The notes beneath the pieces were generated by a model. The model was not told where the DNA came from, did no database searches, and worked only from the letters and a program-made list of their open reading frames with translations. Both the position numbers and the translations under genes were made by a program. Shown here in pieces: positions 57,729 to 64,000 of a DNA stretch of 64,000 nt. Within the stretch, counting starts at the first letter, position 1; each line of letters opens with the position of its first letter. This DNA is from Luteococcus sp038433155 (GTDB lineage Bacteria > Actinomycetota > Actinomycetes > Propionibacteriales > Propionibacteriaceae): NCBI RefSeq assembly GCF_038433155.1, contig NZ_JBCDMW010000001.1:1-64000 (forward strand), read 5' to 3'.

Positions 57729-58970
57729 ATGATCAGCACCGTGCGCAGCTCCTTCGACGAGCTCGGTCACGCCACCTGGGCCCTGGACCTGGCCGTGGCG
57801 GGCCTGCTGTTCGTTTTCACGGTGATCCCGATGGCGCTCGGTGGGCTGGGCGGCGGGCAGGGTGCCGACGCCCTGTTGATCGGCACCGGGATGTGCGCGG
57901 CGGTGGTCACCCGGCGCCGCTTCCCGATGCTCACCCTGCTGCTGATCACCCTGCTGTGCATCCTGCACGCCCTGACGCTGACCTTCCCGATCCCTTCCCT
58001 GGTCAGCGTGCTGCTGGTCTCCTACTCCGTGGCCCGCTGGGTGCCCGGGCACCGCTCCCGCGTGGTGCTGGTGCTGGGGGCAATCGGCGCCATCGTGGGG
58101 CCACTGCCCTGGGTGGCCAACTACGCGGCCGGGATGGCCATGCTGGCCACCGCCAAGACCCTCTACGTGCTCACCGCCCTGCTCTGCTTGGGACTGGTGG
58201 TCACCTGCTATGCCATCGGCCGACGGGTGCGGGAGTCCGCCGAGGCGAGCCGCGCCCGCATCCTGGCCGAGGCGGAGCGGCGGGCCCTGGAACTCTCCGA
58301 ACGGGAGCAGGCGGCCCGGATGACCGAGGCCACCATCCGGGCCCAGATCGCCCGGGAGCTGCATGACATCGTGGCCCATTCCCTGTCCGTCATGATCGTC
58401 CAGGCCGAGGGCGGCCGCGCCCTGGCGGCCAAGAAGCCGGAGCAGGCACCGATGGTGCTGGACACGATCGCGGAGACGGGGCGGGAGGCCCTCACCGAGA
58501 TGCGTCGGATCGTGGGGGTGCTGCGCGGCGGCGTCGGCGAGGACGCGGCCTTCGCCCCCACCCCAGGCCTGCCCGACATCCCGGAGATGGTGGCCCGCTC
58601 CGGTGACCGGGTACACCTGTACGTGGAGGGCACCCCGCCGGTGGTGCCGCCGACGCTGGGCCTGACGGCCTTCCGGGTGGTGCAGGAGGCGGTCACCAAT
58701 TTCCTCAAACATGCCGGGCCCGATGCCACCGCCACCGTGACCCTGACCTATTCAGCCCAGCTGATCGTCGCCGAGATCAGCGACGACGGGCTGGGCGCCG
58801 AGGCCGACTCCGACGGCAGGGGGCACGGCTTGCAGGGGATGCGGGAACGCGTCGTGTCCATGCATGGCCAGCTGCTGGCCCAGCCGAAGGCCACCGGGGG
58901 TTTCCTGGTGCGCGCCATCCTCCCCGTCCCGCTTGCCCTTGATTCCCTACCCGCACAGGAGATGCCATGA
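57729..58970 (+). CDS. NarL-family sensor histidine kinase (HPK7), second copy
   Basis: 413 residues. About 5-6 N-terminal membrane helices with no external sensor domain, then a coiled linker (RILAEAERRALELSEREQAA), phosphoacceptor RELHDIVAHSLSVMIVQAEG and an ATPase domain with VVQEAVTNFLKHAG and HGLQGMRERV. Start ATG 57729 follows a TGGGGAC ribosome-like site; the frame is open further upstream without homology. It overlaps the response regulator by ATGA. Close paralogue of the 25157-26596 kinase but without its Pro-rich tail. Position beside the sialidase could mean shared regulation. Confidence 0.93.
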   Translation: MISTVRSSFDELGHATWALDLAVAGLLFVFTVIPMALGGLGGGQGADALLIGTGMCAAVVTRRRFPMLTLLLITLLCILHALTLTFPIPSLVSVLLVSYSVARWVPGHRSRVVLVLGAIGAIVGPLPWVANYAAGMAMLATAKTLYVLTALLCLGLVVTCYAIGRRVRESAEASRARILAEAERRALELSEREQAARMTEATIRAQIARELHDIVAHSLSVMIVQAEGGRALAAKKPEQAPMVLDTIAETGREALTEMRRIVGVLRGGVGEDAAFAPTPGLPDIPEMVARSGDRVHLYVEGTPPVVPPTLGLTAFRVVQEAVTNFLKHAGPDATATVTLTYSAQLIVAEISDDGLGAEADSDGRGHGLQGMRERVVSMHGQLLAQPKATGGFLVRAILPVPLALDSLPAQEMP

Positions 58971-59626
58971 CCACCCCGATTCGCGTGCTGCTGGCCGATG
59001 ACCAGGCGCTGGTGCGCAGCGGTTTCCGGATGCTGATCGAGGCCGAGGACGACATGGAGGTGGTGGCCGAGGCCTCCGACGGGCAGCAGGCCCTGGCCGT
59101 ACTGGCCAAGCACCCGGTGGACGTGGTGCTGATGGACATCCGGATGCCGGTGATGGACGGGGTGGAGGCCACCCGACGGTTGGCGGCCAGCGGGGCCCCG
59201 ACGAAGGTGCTGGTGCTGACCACCTTTGACCTCGACGAATATGTCTTCGCCGCGCTGAAGGCCGGAGCCTCGGGTTTCCTGCTGAAGGACGCCCGGCCCG
59301 CCGAGCTGTTGAACGCCATCCGCACCGTGGCGGCGGGCGACGGGGTGCTGGCCCCCTCGGCCACCCGACGGCTGCTGGAGCACGTGGTGCCGATCCTGCC
59401 GTCGACCCCCGGCGGGGCCGACCCCCGGCTGGAGCTGCTCACCGACCGGGAGCGCGAGGTGCTGGTGGAGATTGCCCACGGCGCCACCAATTCGGAGATC
59501 GCGTCCACCCTGTACATGGCCGAGGGCACGGTGAAGACCCACATCGGCCGGCTGCTGGCCAAGCTGCATGCCCGGGATCGGGTCGGCCTGGTCCTCTTCG
59601 CCCACGAGGTGGGGCTGACCCGCTAG
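58967..59626 (+). CDS. NarL/FixJ-family response regulator, second copy
   Basis: 219 residues. Receiver start IRVLLADDQALVRSGFRML, phospho-Asp in VVLMDIRMPVMDG, Lys in FLLKDARPAE, LuxR-type HTH LTDREREVLVEIAHGATNSE then VKTHIGRLLAKL. It shares the MDIRMPVMDGVEATR and VLVLTTFDLDEYV segments with the 26593-27321 regulator, so the two systems are paralogues and could cross-talk. Repeat F lies after the stop. Confidence 0.95.
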   Translation: MTTPIRVLLADDQALVRSGFRMLIEAEDDMEVVAEASDGQQALAVLAKHPVDVVLMDIRMPVMDGVEATRRLAASGAPTKVLVLTTFDLDEYVFAALKAGASGFLLKDARPAELLNAIRTVAAGDGVLAPSATRRLLEHVVPILPSTPGGADPRLELLTDREREVLVEIAHGATNSEIASTLYMAEGTVKTHIGRLLAKLHARDRVGLVLFAHEVGLTR

Positions 59627-59669
59627 GAATCGGCCCCGGGGGGACCCTCCACAACTCTTGGTCACCCGA

Positions 59670-59752
59670 CCAGTTATCCCGATAGAGCGATTGGCGATCT
59701 CCGTTGCCACTATGGCACTGGAGTCCGACAATCGCTCTATCGGGATAACTGG
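59670..59752. repeat. Perfect inverted repeat F with inner hairpin
   Basis: Perfect 24 bp arms (59670-59693 and 59729-59752), core ATCCCGATAGAGCG, with a 35 nt loop holding a TGCCA...TGGCA mini-hairpin (59705-59717). It lies between two convergent genes, 43 nt past the response regulator stop, and is clearly AT-richer than its surroundings. Confidence 0.88.
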
Positions 59753-59844
59753 ACACCCGACAAACTCCGGGACAGGCCGAGGGATCAGGGCCCCGGCCCG
59801 GCAGGCGGACCCAGACCCGACGGCGACCAGGGCCAGCCAAGGGG

Positions 59845-59876
59845 CCTCGACGAGCGGTTCGTGAGCCTGTCGAAGG
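59845..59876. repeat. REP-like pair G4
   Basis: CCTCGACGAG (59845-59854) followed by GAGCCTGTCGAAGG (59863-59876), the TCGA-centred core also seen in G1-G3. It ends 18 bp from the stop of the convergent permease gene. Confidence 0.65.
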
Positions 59877-59893
59877 GCGGCCGCGTGCCGGGT

Positions 59894-60790
59894 CTATCCC
59901 TTGACGGCGCCGGCGGCCAGGCCGGACTGCCAACGCTTCTGCAGCCCCAGGAAGAGCACGATCAGCGGGATGACGCCCAGCAGCGCTCCCTGCAGCACCG
60001 CCCCGTACTGCGGGTTGAAGTAGCTCATCATCCCGTACAGGCCAAGCGTGACGGGCTTGAGCTCGGCGGAGTTGAGCATCATCAGCGGCAGCAGGAAGTT
60101 GTTCCAGGTTGCGACGAAGATGAACAGGAAGATGGTGACCATCGCCGGGGCCAGCAGCCGCAGGACCATGGTGAAGAAGATCCGGGCCTCCCCCGCACCG
60201 TCGATCCGGGCGGACTCCAGGATCTCGTCGGGCACCGACGACTGGGCGTAGACCCGGCCCAAGAAGACACCGAAGGGGCTGACGCACGACGGGATGATGA
60301 TGGCCCACATCGTGTTGGTCAGGCCCATCTTGTGGAAGACCAGGTAGAGCGGGATGGTCAGCAGGGCGATGGGCAGCAGCAGGCCGGCCATGATCAGGAT
60401 CTGGACGGCACTGCGCCCGGCAAAGCGGAACTTGGCCAGACCGTAGCCGCAGGCCACGCTGAGCAGGGTGCCCAGCACCCCGGCCAGGGTGGAGTACAGC
60501 ACGGAATTGCCCACCCAGCGCCAGAACATCCCCTGGGTCCAGCCCATCAGCGCGTGGTAGTTCTCCGTGATGTTGTTGTGGGCGAACAACCAGCCGCTGG
60601 TGGAGACCAGATCGGCATTGGACTTGGTGGCCGAGATCATCAGCCAGACGATCGGCGCCAGCGAGTAGACGAGCACCAGCAGGAGCACGGCGAGCGTGAT
60701 CAGCCGGGCGGGGCGCGAGGGGCGCAGCGACGGGGGCAGCTCGTCCACGTCGGTACGAGCCTTCGGCAGGAACTTGGTGAGCGCGGACAT
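59894..60790 (-). CDS. Carbohydrate ABC transporter permease (MalG type)
   Basis: 298 residues, six predicted membrane helices. The EAA loop, where the ATPase docks, reads ILESARIDGAGEARIFFTMV followed by LRLLAP, and the SGWLFAHNNITENYHAL segment is typical of CUT1 MalG-type subunits. With the MalF-type partner it overlaps by one base (TGATG at 60790), and the substrate-binding protein lies upstream. No ATPase gene is present here, as usual for CUT1 systems that share an MsiK-type ATPase. Likely substrate is inferred from the adjacent lacto-N-biose phosphorylase. Confidence 0.95.
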   Translation of the reverse strand: MSALTKFLPKARTDVDELPPSLRPSRPARLITLAVLLLVLVYSLAPIVWLMISATKSNADLVSTSGWLFAHNNITENYHALMGWTQGMFWRWVGNSVLYSTLAGVLGTLLSVACGYGLAKFRFAGRSAVQILIMAGLLLPIALLTIPLYLVFHKMGLTNTMWAIIIPSCVSPFGVFLGRVYAQSSVPDEILESARIDGAGEARIFFTMVLRLLAPAMVTIFLFIFVATWNNFLLPLMMLNSAELKPVTLGLYGMMSYFNPQYGAVLQGALLGVIPLIVLFLGLQKRWQSGLAAGAVKG

Positions 60791-61734
60791 CAGTCGGCCT
60801 TCTTCTGGGCGTAGGCGTAGACGACGGCGAGCACACCGGCAATCAGCGCCATCAGGATGGAAATGGCCGAGGCGGGCCCGTCACCCGACGGGGAGATACC
60901 GCCCATCATGGTGTTGTAGGCCATCATCATCGGCGTGTAGTCATTGCCCATCCACGGGTTGACGGTCTGGAGCACGGCGGGTTCGTTGAACAGCTGCACC
61001 GTGCCGATGATGCTGAGCAGCACGGCCAGCAGGGTGGCATTGCGCACCAGCGGGATCTTGATCTGGCGCACGATGGTCCACGACGACGCCCCGTCGAGCC
61101 GGGCGGCCTCGTAGAGGTCGTGCGGAATGGCCTGCAGCGCGGCCAGGAAGATCAGCATGTTGTAGCCGGTGAAGGTCCAGGTGGTCATGTTGGCCATGGA
61201 CCACAGGATCACCTTCGGGGAGAAGAAGGGGATGTGGATCCCCACCAGCCCCAGCACCTGGTTGATCGGGGAGAACTGCGGGTTGTACATGTAGGTCCAC
61301 ATCAGGGCGGCCACGACGCCGGGCACCGCGAAGGGCAGGAAGAAGCCCAGCCGGAAGATCCCGACCCGCTTGACCATCTGCGAATCCAGCAGCAGGGCCA
61401 GGGCGAGTGCGGCGCCGATCATCACCGGTACCTGCACCACGCCGAAGGCCAGTACCCGTCCCATCCCCCGCCAGAAGGCCGCGCCCTCGGCGATCTCCAC
61501 ATAGTTGCGCAGGCCGACGAACTGGTTGGCCAGTTCACCGCCGCCGTAGAGGCCACCGCCCGAGGGCACGGCCCGGAAGAAGGACGAGTAGACCGACACG
61601 CCGATCGGGATCAGGAAGCAGAAGCTGAACAGCACCGCGAAGGGTGTGACGAATGCCCAGCCGGTCAGGGCCTCGCGTCGCCGCCCCGGGTGGGGCTTGC
61701 GCCCCACCCGGTGAACCGAAGTCGAAGTCGACAT
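60790..61734 (-). CDS. Carbohydrate ABC transporter permease (MalF type)
   Basis: 314 residues, six membrane helices. After a basic head the first helix is GWAFVTPFAVLFSFCFLIPI. The EAA loop is DLYEAARLDGASSWTIVRQI then KIPLV. It pairs with the MalG-type gene downstream and the lipoprotein upstream. GGGLYGGGELANQFVGLRNY is the periplasmic P1-like loop. Order (phosphorylase, binding protein, MalF, MalG) parallels the GltABC/LnpA arrangement known from Bifidobacterium longum. Confidence 0.95.
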   Translation of the reverse strand: MSTSTSVHRVGRKPHPGRRREALTGWAFVTPFAVLFSFCFLIPIGVSVYSSFFRAVPSGGGLYGGGELANQFVGLRNYVEIAEGAAFWRGMGRVLAFGVVQVPVMIGAALALALLLDSQMVKRVGIFRLGFFLPFAVPGVVAALMWTYMYNPQFSPINQVLGLVGIHIPFFSPKVILWSMANMTTWTFTGYNMLIFLAALQAIPHDLYEAARLDGASSWTIVRQIKIPLVRNATLLAVLLSIIGTVQLFNEPAVLQTVNPWMGNDYTPMMMAYNTMMGGISPSGDGPASAISILMALIAGVLAVVYAYAQKKAD

Positions 61735-61771
61735 TGCTTGCCTTTCTCAGATCTGCGTGTCGTGGTGGCGG

Positions 61772-63103
61772 TCAGGCGACGGGAAGCCCGGCGTCCTTGA
61801 GGGACTGGACGGAGGTGGTCTGCGCGGCCTCGAAGATCGCGGAGACCTTGCCCTTGCCCTCACCCGCGGCGGCGGCGGCCTTGTTCATCGGGTCGGCGAC
61901 GGCCGGCCAGGTGGGGACGTAGCCGAAGTTCGGGTTGATGGACTCGTTGGCCTTGCCCAGCTCGGCCATCACATCCTGCCCACCGAAGAACTTCTTCACC
62001 TCGGCCGGGGTGGTGACGGTGCCCTTGGCGGCCACCACCAGGCCCTGGGTGGCCAGCTCGGTGGTCTGGGTGTTGAACCAGTTGTTGAACTCCATCGCCT
62101 GGCTGGGGGCCTTGCAGCCCTTCATCACGGCCACGCCGGAGCCACCGTCGGGGCCGGTCATCTGCTTGTCGCCGAAGGCGGGCAGCTGGGCCACCTGCCA
62201 CTGGCCGACATTCTTGGAGCCGGCCATGTCGCCGGCCAGCAGGGAGGCCTCCCAGGCGGCACCGATGGTGCCGATCAGCTTCTGGTCCACCAGGGCCTTC
62301 TTGAAGCCGTCGCCCCAGCGATTCTCCACCAGCGCGGCCTTGCCGTCGATGGCGCCCTGCCAGAACTCGGTGACCTTGGCGGTCTCCGGGCTGGTCACGT
62401 TGACCTTCCACTTGTCGCCCTCGGCGGTGTACCAGGAGGCGCCCGCGGCGGCGGCCTGAGCGGCCAGGCCGTACTGGGCCTCGTCGGGCTGGAAGGCGAC
62501 GGCGTACTTGCCCTTGGCGGCGGCCTTCTTGGCGACGTCGGTCAGCTCGGCGACGGTGGTGGGGGCCTTGAGGCCCAGCTTGTCGAACTCGGCCTTGTTG
62601 TAGAAGTAGACCAGCGGGCCGGAGTCCTGCGGCAGACCGACGGTGGCGGGGCCAACCTTCATCAGGCCCATGGCGCCCTCACTGAAGCCGTCCTTGTACT
62701 TGTCGGCGTCGGCGGAGACGTCGGCCAGCAGGCCCTTGGTGAACAGCGACGGGATCTCGGCGTAGCCCACCTGAGCCAGGCAGGGGGCGGTGTTGGCCTT
62801 GGCGTCGTTCTCCAGCTTCTTGATCATCTCGGGGGCCTTGCCGTCGAACTTGGTGGCCTTGACCTGGATGTTGGGGTGTTCCTTGTTCCACTTGGCGACG
62901 ATGTCAGCCACCTTGGTCATGCCCTCACCGTCGGGCAGGCGGTGCAGGTAGTCGATGGTGACCTTCTCCGTGCTGGCGGCCGACGAGGAACCGCCGGCCG
63001 AGGACGCCTGCGTGGCGGGCTTGTCGCCACCACAGCCGGTGAGTCCGAGTGCCACGACGGCCAGTCCGGCGACGATGCCGCGGCCCGCGAAGCGAGTGTT
63101 CAT
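61772..63103 (-). CDS. Sugar-binding lipoprotein of ABC transporter
   Basis: 443 residues. Lipoprotein signal with lipobox LTGCGG gives an acylated Cys near residue 24, then a Ser/Ala linker (SSAGGSSSAAS) and a cluster-B-type solute-binding protein (EKVTIDYLHRLPDGEGMTKV, IVAKWNKEHPNIQVKATKFD, GGSGVAVMKGCKAPSQAMEF). It captures the sugar outside the membrane and hands it to the two permeases. By neighbourhood the ligand is expected to be galacto-N-biose/lacto-N-biose; the binding site is not recognisable in detail. Confidence 0.94.
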   Translation of the reverse strand: MNTRFAGRGIVAGLAVVALGLTGCGGDKPATQASSAGGSSSAASTEKVTIDYLHRLPDGEGMTKVADIVAKWNKEHPNIQVKATKFDGKAPEMIKKLENDAKANTAPCLAQVGYAEIPSLFTKGLLADVSADADKYKDGFSEGAMGLMKVGPATVGLPQDSGPLVYFYNKAEFDKLGLKAPTTVAELTDVAKKAAAKGKYAVAFQPDEAQYGLAAQAAAAGASWYTAEGDKWKVNVTSPETAKVTEFWQGAIDGKAALVENRWGDGFKKALVDQKLIGTIGAAWEASLLAGDMAGSKNVGQWQVAQLPAFGDKQMTGPDGGSGVAVMKGCKAPSQAMEFNNWFNTQTTELATQGLVVAAKGTVTTPAEVKKFFGGQDVMAELGKANESINPNFGYVPTWPAVADPMNKAAAAAGEGKGKVSAIFEAAQTTSVQSLKDAGLPVA

Positions 63104-63187
63104 TTCTTCCTCCGGTGTTCGGTACTGCTGTTTGGATGGTGCTGATCTTGGTACTGCAGGATTTCTGGTGCTGCGTCCGCAGCCTGT

Positions 63188-64000
63188 TCAGTTGTCGTTG
63201 GTCTGGATCCACTGCAGGCCGGCGGGTGGCAGCTCCACCGCCCACTGCTGGCCGTCGGCCCCGTGCACCGTGGTGTGTACGGCCTCGGTGGCATTGTTCA
63301 CCGCCAGCAGTTCTCCCGCCTCGGCCTGGTGGGCCACCTCCACCCGGGGATCGTCGGCGATCCACCGGCCGAAGTCGGCCTCCCGGCCCGCCGCCCAGTA
63401 CAGCGCACGGTGCAGCAGGCGGGAGTTCTGGTGGCTGTAGGGCAGGCCGCCCAGGTAGACGGCCCGGCCGGCGCCGAAGGTGTTGACCGCCGCGTCCACC
63501 TGGCCGTCGTGCGCCGCCAGCACCTGCACCTGATCGGTCACTGGCAGGACGTCGCGGGTGCCCTCACCCACGTCCAGGGCGCCGGTCAGGTCGGCGGTGA
63601 GGAAGTGTTCGGTCACCGGCTCGCAGCGACGGTTGGTGGAAAGCCCCCAGCCCGTCTCGTGGTCCACGCCGAAGACATCGCTGAGCTGGAAGACGGCGCC
63701 GCCCACCGGCCAGGCCGTCGGGTCACCGACGCCCACCAGGCCGCCGCCCTTGGCGACGAAGGCGCGCACCGCGGCGCACAGCGCCGGATCCTCCCAGGCC
63801 GGGCCGCCGGAGAAGGCGGTGCCGATGGCGCCGGCATTGACCAGCACCCCGATCCCCTCGGGGACGCCCTGCGCCACCTCGTCGAAGGAGAGGAAGTCGA
63901 CGTCGAAGGGCAACCCGGCCAGGGCTTCCAGCACCCCCAGGTAGCTGTAGGCCTGCCGGTACCACAGGGCGTGCGCCACCATGTGGGTCTGCCAGCTGCG
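63188..64000 (-). CDS. lnpA: 1,3-beta-galactosyl-N-acetylhexosamine phosphorylase (GH112), 3' part
   Basis: C-terminal ~270 residues; the 5' end lies beyond the right edge. SWQTHMVAHALWYRQAYSYL, FDVDFLSFDEV, GVLVNAGAIGTAFSGGPAWE, GLVGVGDPTAWPVGG and FQLSDVFGVDHETGW are the pattern of the GH112 C-terminal beta-alpha and beta domains. The enzyme phosphorolyses lacto-N-biose I / galacto-N-biose (Gal-beta-1,3-HexNAc) to galactose-1-phosphate and the N-acetylhexosamine. It is upstream of the sugar-binding protein and permease genes (84 bp gap), matching the known operon type for mucin and milk-glycan use. Confidence 0.95.
   Translation of the reverse strand, partial: RSWQTHMVAHALWYRQAYSYLGVLEALAGLPFDVDFLSFDEVAQGVPEGIGVLVNAGAIGTAFSGGPAWEDPALCAAVRAFVAKGGGLVGVGDPTAWPVGGAVFQLSDVFGVDHETGWGLSTNRRCEPVTEHFLTADLTGALDVGEGTRDVLPVTDQVQVLAAHDGQVDAAVNTFGAGRAVYLGGLPYSHQNSRLLHRALYWAAGREADFGRWIADDPRVEVAHQAEAGELLAVNNATEAVHTTVHGADGQQWAVELPPAGLQWIQTNDN

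Noticed and set aside
34752..59752. Reading the long inverted repeats as CRISPR repeats or att sites
   Set aside because: There is no regular spacing, no spacers and no cas genes, and no integrase or duplicated tRNA end accompanies any of them.

Overview
This 64 kb window is G+C-rich, gene-dense DNA from a high-GC Gram-positive bacterium (Actinomycetota). Support comes from the DUF5318 / bifunctional PBP / GT87 block typical of actinobacterial chromosomes, a SigE-type ECF sigma factor set, Tat and lipoprotein export signals, GTG starts and many 1-8 bp start/stop overlaps. A lacto-N-biose/galacto-N-biose phosphorylase beside a matching sugar ABC transporter and a secreted sialidase points to a host- or mucus-associated lineage. 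Propionibacteriaceae is my best guess, but this is inference from gene content only. I see no rRNA, CRISPR array, transposase, phage module or plasmid origin.

Layout. (1) 1-9652: surface-polysaccharide locus. It holds a sugar aminotransferase and hexapeptide acetyltransferase (amino-sugar synthesis), a Wzz-like co-polymerase, two Wzy/WaaL-like membrane proteins, three glycosyltransferases and a Wzx-like flippase. (2) 10103-15784: cell-wall block on the minus strand (DUF5318, class A PBP, GT87-like and PIG-V-like membrane glycosyltransferases). (3) 15877-24346: metabolic and transport genes (class IV aminotransferase, MFS, tRNA-Ala, glutaredoxin-like protein, Tat phosphoesterase, GlgC-like enzyme, FtsX-type ABC exporter). 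(4) 24491-32120: DUF4282 protein, NarL-type two-component system, tiny secreted peptide, phytase-like/GDPD fusion, and a DNA-repair pair (Nei plus winged-helix HTH_42 protein). (5) 32244-41294: a large SUFU-domain protein, then YhgE/Pip and MMPL proteins controlled by a divergent TetR. (6) 41374-50576: PI-PLC-like protein, two ECF-sigma/membrane-protein pairs, EamA transporter, DUF6394/potassium-channel pair and hemerythrin. (7) 50893-55250: DUF1846 protein, an unrecognised predicted helical-toroid protein and an oxidoreductase pseudogene. (8) 55333-64000: sialidase, a second NarL-type two-component system, and the sugar ABC transporter with lacto-N-biose phosphorylase. The sialidase could uncap mucin or milk glycans, the transporter import the beta-1,3-galactosyl-HexNAc disaccharide, and the phosphorylase split it.

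The most unusual signal lies between the genes: at least twelve long imperfect-to-perfect inverted repeats (70-120 bp elements, arms 14-41 bp, often with a second small hairpin in the loop). Two sequence families are dispersed (family A, five copies; family B, three copies), and several single-copy elements (C, D, E, F) share the architecture. All three family B copies have the same orientation relative to the gene ending just upstream. A further hairpin plus REP-like sequence sits in-frame inside an ABC permease gene. Other leads are the SUFU protein with a duplicated flanking domain, the MMPL transporter fused to a degenerate ABC-ATPase-like domain, and the twin sigma/membrane-protein pairs.
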